Assembly (NCBI RefSeq): GCF_001540865.1
Contig: NC_033635.1
Coordinates: forward strand, 10,109,565-10,173,564
Source of the DNA: Ananas comosus
Taxonomy: Eukaryota > Streptophyta > Magnoliopsida > Poales > Bromeliaceae
Direction: 5' to 3'
DNA: 64,000 bases
Shown piece after piece: positions 23,083-34,330 of this stretch (positions within the stretch are counted from its first letter, which is position 1; the number at the start of each line of letters is the position of its first letter). A program made the translations under genes and the position numbers. The notes beneath the pieces were generated by a model that saw only the letters and a program-made list of their open reading frames with translations, searched no databases and was not told where the DNA came from.

Positions 23083-24660
23083 AAAATTTTTGAAATAAAA
23101 AATTGGGTTATACACCAAAGAGAAATGATTGTATCATGGCAATGTGTTGATCTTGCAACCTCGTCAAGATGCATATGGCATGAGTGGGATAATATAATAT
23201 GTGTGACATTTGTATATTTAATGTGTTCCCACTTCTATTCTGTATCATTTCTCTTAGTCAGGCAATATTTTAGACTGCATGGAGTATTGTAGAGCTACAA
23301 ATTAAATGAGAGATTGGAGAAATATCAAATATATACGGTCCATTTTCGACAAAATTTTTGTGTTCTATTGAGTGTAGAAACTTCCTGGATCAGCCCTCTA
23401 GAGTACTGTATCGGTAGCCCCTGGATCAGCCCTCTAGAGTACTATATCGGTAGCCCCTAGATACATGCCCTGGAGATCAGGGCAGCCGCATGCTCCGTGA
23501 TGTGGACAATCGACAACCTAAAAATGTAATTCATTGTCATCATAAGCCTTACCTGTCCCTCCTTCCTTATTGTCATCATATGCTTTACCTGCTCAACTTT
23601 GAAAGCATTGATGCTGCCTCACCTAACGAGGCTGCTACTTCAAGATAGAGCCAGTTATGCTTGTCTGATTCATTTAATTCTGTGTGCATCTCATTTCTGT
23701 ATCCTCTATCTCTCTACTTTCTTTAATTCTTTTTTTCCCATGTAATCCAATCACAATTGCACTATAATTGTCTTGTTTCTACTATAATTGGACTCCATAC
23801 TCGTATTCTTGTATTCATATGTTAATTGAACTTTGTAACTTTCATTGAATTCTAATGATGTTTTGTTTACCTGTATGGAATGTGAGTTTTCTACGCCTGT
23901 GTCAAAAATGTAATGTGCTCCGTTTGGACTCGCTATGTTTTGTACGCCTTTGATTAACTTGGCTAGGAGAAAGGCTTAGAGTTACTTAATCAGAATGGAT
24001 ATACGAGGTGAACACAGTAGCGAGGTGGCCCGAGAATGGCAAAATGGGATACAGATTCATGATGAACGTGGTGAATACAATTAAATTATCTTAGTTTCAG
24101 AACTATCTTAGAATTGTATATTGTTTGATTCTTAAGTGAAACTTTTAGGACAATAATAAAAGTTGTACCCTCACTTTATGCTCTTTCTTCTGATATAATT
24201 TAATTAATAAGTTGTAAGAGTTGTTTACACTTCTCATGCGATTTCATTTTTTATCATAGTGATAAGTTTAAAGCTCCTACTAAAGCTAAACTAAGTAATT
24301 TAGGTTAAAAATTCATAGTGCTAGATAAATGTATTTAGACCTGTCTTTTGCTTTTATTAGAAACGAATTTAATTATGAATAATAAAAATGATTAATCATA
24401 GATAATGGAGGTTATCAATTTTCTATTATTCTGATATTTCTCTCAAATGCTGTCAATTTGTGAATTACTTTACTTTTTGAGATTGAAGTTCAATATCTGA
24501 TATAACTATATTTGAAAATTTCCGTATTTACTCTTAAATATTTTTAATGCAAAAATCAATAGTTAACCAAAAGATCAATAATGATAGATGAGATAAAAGA
24601 TGAATAATTAACCCATTATATAATTACGAATTTAGAATTCGCTCTAATACCTTGCTAACT
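23083..24660 (+). repeat. Second unit of the recurring segment (Z-W-X)
   Basis: Z (23090-23330) matches 19180-19480 and 32690-32930. W (about 23640-24060, 'tccaatcacaattgcactataatt' region) matches 33050-33340. X (24110-24660) matches 17640-18430 and 33340-33860. Divergence is substantial, with many gaps, so the duplications are old. No coding potential was recognised in any unit. Confidence 0.65.
23379..23458 (+). repeat. Tandem duplication, ~39-bp unit, two copies
   Basis: The unit starting 'cctggatcagccctctagag' and ending 'tatcggtagccc' occurs twice in immediate succession with one or two differences. It is more GC-rich than its surroundings. Confidence 0.85.
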
Positions 24661-25930
24661 AAAAGATCAATCTATTAGTTAGTTAATTCGTGAATTATTC
24701 GTGAAGTATTGAAAATCTGAATAAAACCGTATGCGATTTATTTCCAAAAAATCAAAATAAAATGTGAATTTTTGGGTTATTTATTACTCGTAAATAATTC
24801 GCGTATGCTGAACTATTCGGCTAAAAAAAGGTGCAAAATTTTTGAATAAAATCTCTTTTTGAATTATTAAAAAACTTTATGAATATCCAGAATATGTGGG
24901 TCATGGAAAAAATAAGGAGGGAGACAACAATAAACTTTGCTATTGTTTTTTCACTTAATCTATTTTATTTTGTAGCTTTCTATTTTTATATTCTTAAGAA
25001 TTTATAACTATGTATACTAGTAGCATAAATTTAGAGAAAAAAGCTTAGTTTACTAGCCAAATTTTTTATCTTGAATTTTTAATTAGTGAACGCATAATTT
25101 TCGTATAAATCGCGTATCCGAATAATTAGCAAACCCGTTTTTTAAGACGTATTTTTCAACAAATTTAAAAATTGAGATACGAATTTTATGTGAATTATAC
25201 CCCTACTGAATTTTTGCCGAATTTGAATTAATTAACTATAATAGGAAACATGCCCAAATATAACTATTAACATCAATTTTTAGGCAAACTCATTTCCAGG
25301 GACAAAGCGAGGAATCAATCACGGGGCCAAAATATGTACAACTAAAAATTTTAGCAAATAAAAGAGTTTAACTACTCAAATTTTTAATAAAAAAATTTAG
25401 TAATTAGATAATTAATGTTAAAAATATTAAATTTATTTCTTTAATTTACACTCTCTTAACTTCTAATTATTTTATTTGTATTATTCCATTCAAATAACTT
25501 AAGAATTTTACTAAATCTAATAGTAATTTAGTTAGAATTTAAATTTTTTTAATTTTTTAATAAAATAATAACAACCAATGACTAATATTCAACCGAGCTA
25601 TTAAATTTAGCATACTCTTTTATTTAGTTAAATAAATTAGCTCATCAAAAATAATTAGAAAGTTAAGAATGTATAAATAAAATATTTAAAGTTGATTTGA
25701 AATGACTTATTTCAAAATACACTCTAATTAAGAGGTTCTTAGTATATTTTCAACTATAAAACACATAAGAAGAGCGAGAGGTCTACACTAACACTAAAAA
25801 TTTTTTACAAGATAGGCCCATATATTTTAAAATTTAACTAAAAAATTATAAGCTACCAAAAGATTATAAAGTAAATATTGACAAGTTGAGAGGGGCCATG
25901 GCCCCTCTGGGTCTATACGTGGCTCTGTCC
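24661..25930. other. AT-rich insertion between X and the SINE-like block
   Basis: This stretch interrupts the recurring segment relative to unit 1 (X and the SINE-like block are about 75 bases apart there). It includes 'gcgaattattcgcg'-type short palindromes near 24700-25200. No gene or element borders were recognised. Confidence 0.4.
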
Positions 25931-25934
25931 CTGC

Positions 25935-26080
25935 TCATTTCCACCGACTATCTGCAACGCAAGTGGCAAAACGGTTGATGCAAGGTTGGCACCTCAAGTT
26001 CTAAGTTTGAAATGTAGTTACTTCATATTTTCGACTTAAACAAAAAGAATGAAACGATAGCATGCTATCACTTTCTTTCT
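25935..26080 (+). mobile_element. SINE-like element, diverged copy
   Basis: 'gcaagtggcaaaacggttga', 'aaggttggcacctcaagttc' and 'cgatagcatgctatc' match the copies at 18545 and 46974 in order. Confidence 0.5.
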
Positions 26081-26413
26081 GTTGGATATAAAATGAGCTT
26101 TGAAAAAAGCCATTGTCATGAAAACGTAGGGCTAATTGCACCAAGAGTTCACTTTTACCCAAGTTGTTTACTCTTCTATTGGAAAACTTCAAATATCCAT
26201 CTTGTGATTTAATGCTTTCTTATTTTAGTATTTTGTAGTTTAAAGGTGTATAATTTAAACAATCTATAGCTACGTTTGTCTTTTTCCGTTGGCCCTTTCA
26301 TTAACTTCTCTGTTAAAGTCTTAAAGCATACAGAAAAAACTTCAAATAACCCCACCCCCTCCCCCTCTCCTGTGGTTTATCAATTTTTTATTTTAGTACC
26401 ATATGGTTCTAAC

Positions 26414-27356
26414 TATTAAAGATATGCCTTCTTTTTTATTAGTTTATGAAAAAATAAAAAGGATCTCATAAGAATTTATTTTTGGTGGATCCTAATTTAA
26501 ATTGGAATCCTAGATAGACTAGGATTGGTTTTCCATATATGACTCTATATTCAATTGAATTAGAGTAGGATTGAGCCAAATCCCTCTCTATATATACATG
26601 CATATGCATGTACGGCTGGGTGAGGCGTGTGGATAAATTAATTAGCATTTACGGTCCGGCTAATTAATGCACGGCACCTCCGGTGGCCATACGGACGGAA
26701 GAGAGGCCAAGCTTAATTAATTAGGCACCGCGCCTTGTGATCCGTCGTTCTTGAGGGTTCAGAGGCTTAATTAATTAGTCACCCGGCCATATGGACCATG
26801 CGTTAGTTGGGAGTCATGGAGGTCTTAATTAAAAAAAACATAGCAGTGCGCGAAGCTAATTAATTAAGTGGCCGTTCTCTCATGTATAGCATACGGCAGC
26901 AAGAGAAGGAGATGCGCGTAGCACACATGCACGGATTGACGTTGGCGGCGGAGCGAACGGTTCTCAACCAATCCTGAGCGGTTCAGATTCTTCGAAGGCA
27001 ACGGCATAAAGGAATTTGGTTAGAGTTTCTATACTTCTCTAAATTTGGGTCTTCTCGCTTTACGAAAAGCTTTCGGTATTTTCTTGGAATTTTCGTTGGA
27101 ACAAGAAAGGTAATTCACCATAAGGTTCTTGTTTTTTATCCGCGGAGCAGACATAAGTGTAAGCTTGTACTTCTATTTCTTCATATAGTCGAATACATTC
27201 TCTCGCTCTCCCCGTGGACGTAGGCAATTGCCGAACTACGTAAATTTTTGTTCTTCTTTCTGCATTTATTTCTTTTACCGTTCGGTCGATTATTTCCTCT
27301 ATTTTCGTCAATCTTTGTTGGTAGCACATGACGGACGATCCATCCGGTTCCCAACA
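26414..27356 (+). repeat. Copia 5' LTR
   Basis: Starts 'tattaaagatatgcc' and ends '...ggttcccaaca'. A related, truncated copy lies at 9148-9604 in the opposite sense. The two copies support the normal order of the last ~40 bases (tgttggtagc...tcccaaca). Confidence 0.85.
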
Positions 27357-30300
27357 AGTGTATCCAGAGCATAAGTTCGTGCACATCAGTACGATGTCGA
27401 AAGTCTCGTCTTCCTAAGTTTGAGTGTGGAGAAATTTGACGGTAAAGGAAACTTCGTCTCTGGCAGAGAAGAGTGAAGCCCTTCTGGTTAACAGGCCTTC
27501 ATAAGCGTTGCTCGCGAAAATCGAAAAGCGACGTCGATGAGCGACGAAGATTGGGAGGATATTGATCTGCGAGCGGTGAATACAATTATATTGTGTCTAG
27601 CAGATGAGGTGATGTATAACGTAATGGATGAAGAAACTACAGTCGCATGTGGAACAAGCTAGAGAAGCATATACATACACAAAAGCCTCTCGAACGTGCT
27701 GAACCTAAAGCAAAAATTATATGGGCTACGCATGAAGGAAGTAGGCAATAATGGAACACTTGCACCTTTAATAAAATTATTGCGGATTTGCTCAGCATTA
27801 ATGTCAAGGTTGACGAGGACGATAAGGCGTTGTTTTCTTACATCACTTTCGTCGTCCTTTCAATCACTTGGTGACCACCATACTGTACCGGGAAGCAAAC
27901 TCTAAAGATGGAAGATGTTACATCGACACTTTATCTGAAGAGATTAGGTTGCAGGCGAGTACCGAAGAAAACAGTGCAGGTTGGTTCGTAATGATACAAG
28001 TGGAGGAAGGGGACGATCAGAGAACGTGATGCAGGTAAAGAATCCCGTTCCAAGTCAAAATCAAAAAGATGAAGTGTTACTTCTGTAAGAAAGGGGCCAC
28101 ATGAAAAAGAACTGCGAAAAGAGGAAGGCTTGGCTGCGAAATCAGAATTCCTCTGCAGATAACGGCGAGCGTAGCCAGTGATTCGCAGGACGTCTGACGG
28201 TTACAACAGATTCTGACTCTCACGGGACTGGATATTAGATTCTGGTTGTTCTTATCACATGTCTCCAAACAGGTCTTATTTATACTTATAAGTCTTGTGA
28301 AGGCAGTAGTGTTAATGATGGGTAATCGCACTAGCTGCAAGATGGTTCGTATCGGAACTCAGTAAAAATAAAGATGTTTGATGCGTCGCCGGTGAGGAGT
28401 TTAACGATGTGAACATATCCGGATCTCAGGTTGAATCTCATAATCACTTGTACTCTTGACTTTCTATTGCTGTCTCTATTAGTATTTCAGGTAAGCGGCA
28501 AGTTAAAAAAGGTGCATGGTCGCATGAAGGGAGAAGAAAGGAATCTGTACAGGCTGATGCGCGAGTCGTGATATGAAGGCGTTGCGGTAAAATCCTCAGA
28601 AATCATGGATGCTGATGAATGGAGCTCTGGCACATAGACTAGCCCACATGGATGAAAAGGGATTTGGAATGTGCATAAAAGGGGAGTAACTCAAAGGTAT
28701 TAAATCATGTAAACTTAATTTCTGCAAATTTTGTTTATTTGGAAAAATGAAAAGGTTGAGTTTCAGGACCTCCAGTCATAAAAGTAAAATATACTTGAGT
28801 ATAATCCATGCGGACGTGTGGGGACCGGCTCCGTGTAGACTTCGAAAGTGGTGCGCAATATTTTATTACAATTTATCGATGATTTCTCCCCGTAAGGTTT
28901 GGGTATTCTCATAAAGAAGAAGTCTGAGGCCATTTATAAAGTTCAGACATTGGAAGAATGAGGTGGAGAAACAACTGGGAAGCAGGTCAAGGTTCTTCGA
29001 ACGGACAATGGTGGAGAGTTCACTTCTCGGAGTTTAAGAAATTCTGCAAGGATAAGTATTGACGTCATTACACGGTTCCAGGTACTGCACAGCAGAATGG
29101 GATAGCAGAAAGGATTAACCGACATTGCTAGAACGTGCCAGATCCATGAGGTTGATGTGCAGATTTGCCAAAGGAGTTCTGGCTAAGCATATATATGCGT
29201 GCCTATAATTATAATCATCTCCCCGCCAAGCAAATCGAACTTCAAACACGACAGAGGAAGATGGACTGAGTAAACTTGCAGATTATCCTCCTTACACGGC
29301 CTTTGTTTCCCGCTTATATCCATATTCAGGAAATCAGCGCATAAAAATTAGATTCGACAGTCAAAAGCCCTGCATATTTCTGGTACGTATATGGTGTTTA
29401 AAGATACAAGCGTGGGACCCTACGCCGAAGAAGAGAGTGATTAGCAAGGGACGTAGTTTTTAACAGAAAAAGCATGCACGCAGTAAGGATCATCAAGGAA
29501 GGCTCAACGTGATAGAACAGCAAAACTACCAGATCCAAGGTGGAGCGTGCAAGAGGTGTAAGATATCAGGTTGGAGCAGCCCATCTATCAGGATATCATG
29601 GTAAGCAAAGCGACCGATTGACAAACATTCGAGGAGCCTAGCCTATCGCTAAAGGAAGGGAAAGGAGACAGATTCGTACCACCTTTACGGTATAGTTGAG
29701 AGATATAGTATCTTTATGCCTTATTAATATATCAGAATTGTCCACTTCTATCAGGCAGGCGATCAGGACAAGATAGTGGCATATAAATAGCGGCTAAGAA
29801 TCCGAATGAAGGCAGCACAATTAAAGATCAGTTGAGCCGAGAATTTACATAAGGACCTAAAAGTGCTAGAAAAATCCTAGTATGGAATCAGACCGGACCG
29901 ATACAGTGTAAGTTATGGTTGTCGCAGAAGACATATATACGAGCTATTATAAAGCAATTTAATATGTCAAGCGAAGGCGGTCAAGACTCCATTAGCCCAA
30001 CACTTCAAACTTTTTTAGGAGATGTGTCCGAAGACGGATGAGGAGATTACTTCTATGTCAAAGATACCATATGCAGTGCAGTCGGTTGCCTGATGTATCT
30101 ATGATCTGCACTAGCGCTGATCTTTCACATGCAGCATTAGTGCTGTCAGTCGTATATTCGAATCCAGAAACAGCACTGGGAGGCCGTCGAAGTGGATTTT
30201 GCGTATCTGAAAGCACATCATATAAAGGTATTCTCTACTCGAAAGATTCTGGTAATGAATGAGTAAGGGGTTTGTAGATTCCGACTATGCGGGTGATTTG

Positions 30301-30793
30301 GACAACGTAGGTCTATACAGTTAGTCTTTCGCTGGGCGCGGACCTATCAGTTGGAAATCTACGTATGCAGCGCACTGTAGCCTTTTCAACTACAGAAGCG
30401 AGTATATATGCGCAATTGAAGCAGCTAAGGAAGCAGTCTGGCTTAGAGGCTGTTGGTGAACTCGAGATCATATCAGGAAAACAATGATTATCGGTTGTGA
30501 TAGTCAGGTGCTATATGTCCTCGCAGGAATCCAATTTACCATGGAGGACAAACACATAGAAATCAAGTATCACAAATTACGGGAGCTCACTAATGAGATG
30601 ATGGAGAAATTCAGCTTATAAAGGTTTCACAAAGAATAATGTAGCTGACATCATGACAAGCCGTAATAGCGGATAAGTTTAGACACTGTCTAAACTTGGC
30701 TAATTTGCATGACTGCTATGACTGATATGATCTCAGGGAGGACGTGTATAAGATGAGAGAGAATAATGAAGTAAAAAAGAAGTCAGGGGAGAA
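27357..30793 (+). pseudogene. Copia gag-pol remnant
   Basis: Domains appear in copia order across several frames. Gag lies at about 27420-28140 and includes a zinc knuckle at 28070-28120 (C-YF-C, then H-MKKN-C after a frameshift). Protease is at about 28225-28265 (WILDSGCSYHMSP). Integrase has IHADVWGP (about 28800-28825) and VLRTDNGGEFTSR plus TAQQNGIAER (about 28985-29115). Late reverse transcriptase has LSQKTYIRAIIKQFNMS (about 29920-29970), and RNase H has VDSDYAGDLDN (about 30270-30310). Only some 600 bases lie between integrase and the late reverse transcriptase, and the catalytic YVDD region is not recognisable, so most of the polymerase core is deleted. Stops and indels exclude an active product. 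Confidence 0.85.
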
Positions 30794-31728
30794 TGTTAAG
30801 AATGCCTTCTTTTTTATTAGTTTATGAAAAAATAAAAAGGATCTCATAAGGATTTACTTTTGGTGGATCCTAATTTAATTGAATGTACATAGCACTAGGA
30901 TTGTTTTCCCATAATATGACTTCTATATTCAATTGAATTAATTAGGATTGAGCAAATCCCTCTCTATTATACATGCATATGCATGTACGGCTGTGAGGCG
31001 TGTGGATAAATTAATTAGCATTTACGGTCCGGCTAATTAATGCACGGCACCTCTGGTGGCCATACGGACGGAAGAGAGGCCAAGCTTAATTAATTAGGCA
31101 TCCGGCCTTGTGACCGTACGGTTCTTGAGGGGGTTCAGAGGCTTAATTAATTAGCACCCCGGCCATATGGACCATGCGGTTTTTGGGGTGCATGGAGGCT
31201 TAATTAATTAGCATGCGGCGAAGCTAATTAATTAAGGTGGCCGGTTCTCTTCATGTATAGCAGTACGGTAGCAAGAGAAGGAGATGCGCGGTAGCACACA
31301 TGCAACGGATTGACGTTGGCGGCGGAGCGACGGTTCTCAACCAATTGCCTGAGCGGTTCAGATTCTTCGAAGCAACGGCATAAAGGAATTTGGTTAGAGT
31401 TTCTATACTTCTCTAATTTAGTCTTCTCGGTTTTACGAAAAGCTTTTTCGGTATTTTCTTGGAGTTTTCGTTGGAACAAGAAAGGTGGGATTCACCATAA
31501 GGTTCTTGGTTTTTTTATCCGGAGAAGACATAAGGTGTAAGCTTGTACTTCTATTTCTTCATATAGTGGAATATATCTCTCTCGCTCTTCCCGTGGACGT
31601 AGGCAATTGCCGAACCACGTAAATTTTGGTTTCTTCTTTCTGCATTTATTTCTTTTACCGTTCGGTCGATTTTCTCTATTTTTCGTGCATCTTGAGACCG
31701 ATGGATCGTCCGTCATGTGCTACCAACA
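30794..31728 (+). repeat. Copia 3' LTR with inverted terminal 35 bases
   Basis: It matches the 5' LTR up to 'tttcgtgcatctt' (31681-31693). It then reads 'gagaccgatggatcgtccgt...gctaccaaca', the reverse complement of the corresponding end in the 5' LTR and in the 9148-9604 copy. The target duplication follows directly at 31729. Confidence 0.85.
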
Positions 31729-32032
31729 CTAACATTATCACCGGTTTAATGAAAAAATTAACAGAAATAGAAAAAAAAAAAACATGTACTAAATTGATAT
31801 ATTTTAAATCATAGGCTATTAAAATAAGAAAATGCTAAACCACATAGGGGTATTTGAAGTTTTTCCTTTTAATTTCTTGAAAATGGATCTCTAATGTCCA
31901 TTATTGTCTTAATTAAGTTCCTTCCATCAAAAAAAACGAGCTAGAACAGAAATAGCAACACAATAAAGGATAGTCCTGACTTGGTAAACACTGTTTGATT
32001 TCTTCATCAAGGAACAGAAATAGCGAGGTATC

Positions 32033-32371
32033 TAGGGATGTCAACGGGTCGGATTCGGAGCGGGTTATTACTTGAATCAAAATCCGACTGTCAAACCCAA
32101 AATCCAAACTCGAATTCGAATTCGACGGATTTTAAAAATCCATATCCAAATCCGAACCACACTAAAAACCTGTAACTTGAACCGAAACCTGAAAGCTTGA
32201 ACCCAAAATAATTATTTCTCTTTACCAATCCATACTGAATAAAAATTCATTGGGTTTTCGTTTTTTACATCCATATCCAAAATTATATTCGTTTAGTATC
32301 GAATAAATCCGCTGAATTTTGGATTCGGATTCAGATAAAACTTGGGGTGTTCGTACCCATTGACATCCCTA
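32033..32371. mobile_element. Non-autonomous hAT-type element
   Basis: The left end TAGGGATGTCAACGGGTCGG and the right end (complement TAGGGATGTCAATGGGTACG) pair. The interior is full of 'aatccgaat/attcggat' motifs. A clean 8-bp target duplication is not visible. A nested relative lies at about 54870-55161. Confidence 0.6.
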
Positions 32372-33307
32372 AGTAGTAAAAGGGTTCTGGAGCCGGCCTT
32401 TCCTGGGCGAGCATGTTTTTAAAATTTAGTAAACTTCAACATACCCTTCTGTGGTTTAGTTTATTTTTTACTTTGTCGTGCTATGTTCAAAAACTTACAC
32501 TTAATTAATCTGTAAATTTTTTAAAAAATCACAGGGCGGTAAACTACAAGATGAAGAAGTAAAAAAACAAGTGAAATTACCGCACAATTAAATATAATTT
32601 TTTAAACCATATGATGGTAAAGTAAAAATATTCTAAACTATAAAAGGTAAATTGAAATTTATTCCAAAGTTTTTGAAATTAGAAAATTGGGTTATCACGG
32701 CAAGACACGGAGGAGAAATGATTGTATCATGCATGGCAATGTGTTGAAGCCTAGTTTATATGCATATAGCATGAGTGGGGTAATATAATATGTGTGATAT
32801 TGGTTTATTTAATTTGTTCCCACTTCTATTCTGTATCATTTTTCTTCATTTCTCTTAGTCCAGCAATATTTTAGATCACACGAAAACCTACAAGTTAAAT
32901 GAGAGATTGGAGGAATATCAAAAAATATATATGGTTCATTATCGACGGAAGCTTCGTGCCCTAATCAGTGCAAAACCTCCACCGGAGTGCCATCCAGGCC
33001 GCCGCACCGGGAGCCCCGAGATGGTTGCGATGGAGATCATGCCTGCATCTTATTTTTCTATCCTCTATCTCTCAACTTTTTTTAATTTATTCTGTTTCCT
33101 ATATAATCCAATTACAATTGCACTATAATTGTTCTATATCTACTCTAATTGGACTCGGACTCTATACACACTCCTGTGTTAATTAAACCTGTAACAATAT
33201 TGAATTCTAAATAATGCTTTGTTCACCTGTGTGGAATGTGAGTTTCGTGCACCCATTTGGAAAATGTAATTAATAAGAATGGTATACTAGAGAATGGCAA
33301 ACTGAGA

Positions 33308-33370
33308 TACAGATTCATGATGTAATTTTGGCATAAGAACAGATTCATGATGTAATTTTGGTATAAGAAT
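33308..33370 (+). repeat. Tandem duplication, 32-bp unit
   Basis: 'acagattcatgatgtaattt' plus 'tggcataaga' is repeated immediately with one change (tggtataaga). Confidence 0.85.
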
Positions 33371-33621
33371 AGAAATTGTATCTCATCTTATACGATATGA
33401 TCCACTTGACCAAGTTGCAAGAATTGTTTACATTTCTTCTGCTATGAGTTTTCATTATCATAAGTAATGTATTTTTAGAGATAAACTAAATAATTTAGGT
33501 TAAAGATTTATGCAAGTACTAGATAAATGCATTTAGACTTTTTCTAATTTTATTCGAAAGGAGTTATTTATGAAAATATGAAAATGATTAGTCTTATACT
33601 ATTCTTATCATCAATTTTTCA

Positions 33622-33860
33622 AGCTTAATTACTTCTTGAGATTGAAGATCAATATCTCATATAAAGCTTAATTACTTCTTGAGATTGAAGATCAATACCT
33701 CATATAACTATATTTAAAAAATTTCCCTAGATAATATCTCCTATTCACAAAGTTTTAACTATATATGAAAATTTCCCTAAATAATATCTCTTACTAACAA
33801 AGTTTTAACTATATTTGAAAATTTCCCTAAATAATATCTCCTATTCGCAAAGTTTTACTA
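33622..33860 (+). repeat. Two consecutive tandem arrays
   Basis: A unit of about 42-45 bases starting 'aagcttaattacttcttgag' occurs twice (33628-33710). A unit of about 60 bases containing 'atttccctaaataatatctc' then occurs three times (33720-33855) with small differences. Confidence 0.8.
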
Positions 33861-33869
33861 ATCTCAAAA

Positions 33870-34330
33870 TGATGAATTTTCAAGTTATAATTAATGCTTG
33901 TTTTAGTAAATTGCTCAGTCACAGTTCTTTGCTATTTTCGCATCACTGGACCTCTCATTTTGCATGCAATTACTGGTCATCACAGTTTCTCCTTATAAAA
34001 AATTGGTTCAATTTAGACAATAAACATCATGAATTTGAAATTATATCAAAATAAGATCCAATTATCTCTCAGAGAACATAAATTTCAACCAATTACATCC
34101 CAAATCAACTGAGAAAAACAGCGAAATGATCTGAAACAAAGATACTGATGCATTGATACAGAAGTACTGATAATAACATCAAAATCACTTATTTTTTTTC
34201 GCTGTTATTCGGAACAGAGAAAGGATAAATGACAGGGAAAAGTAACACCAACTAATCCACCTGCCACCACTCTTTTCAAACAAGAAAACACAACTGCGAA
34301 AGACCCATGAATGATCGTAAATCGTCGAAC
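33870..34330. other. 3' flank and probable 3' UTR of glutamine synthetase
   Basis: AT-rich with no other gene. The transcript end of the minus-strand glutamine synthetase should fall here. No single polyadenylation signal stands out. Confidence 0.4.

Larger units (their letters stand above)
26414..31728 (+). mobile_element. Ty1-copia LTR retrotransposon, near full length but decayed
   Basis: LTRs lie at 26414-27356 (943 bp) and 30794-31728 (935 bp), flanked on both sides by CTAAC (26409-26413 and 31729-31733). A primer-binding-like sequence (gtgtatccagagc, 27359-27371; the plant copia norm is tggtatcagagc, complementary to initiator Met tRNA) follows the left LTR. A purine tract (caggggagaa, 30784-30793) precedes the right one. 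The LTRs contain several short TTAATTAATTAG-containing units. The LTRs differ by many small gaps and substitutions, so the insertion is old or the sequence is error-rich. The last 35 bases of the right LTR are inverted relative to the left. Confidence 0.9.
26179..31870. mobile_element. Foldback element split by the copia insertion
   Basis: The left half (26179-26408, 'ggaaaacttcaaatatccat') and right half (31734-31870, ending 'aggggtatttgaagtttttcct') are the two ends of the same family as 18755. The copia element with its CTAAC target duplication sits precisely between them, so the foldback element was there first. Confidence 0.65.
32428..33860 (+). repeat. Third unit of the recurring segment (foldback-Z-W-X)
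   Basis: Foldback element 32428-32668 ('agtaaacttcaacatacc' ... 'gtaaattgaaatttatt'), then Z (32690-32930), W (about 33050-33340) and X (33340-33860), in the same order as unit 2. The 5' part of W here (32960-33040) is GC-rich ('aggccgccgcaccgggagcc') and gives short open frames, but no family was recognised. Confidence 0.65.

Noticed and set aside
28077..28340. 87-residue minus-strand frame
   Set aside because: Antisense to the copia gag-protease region.
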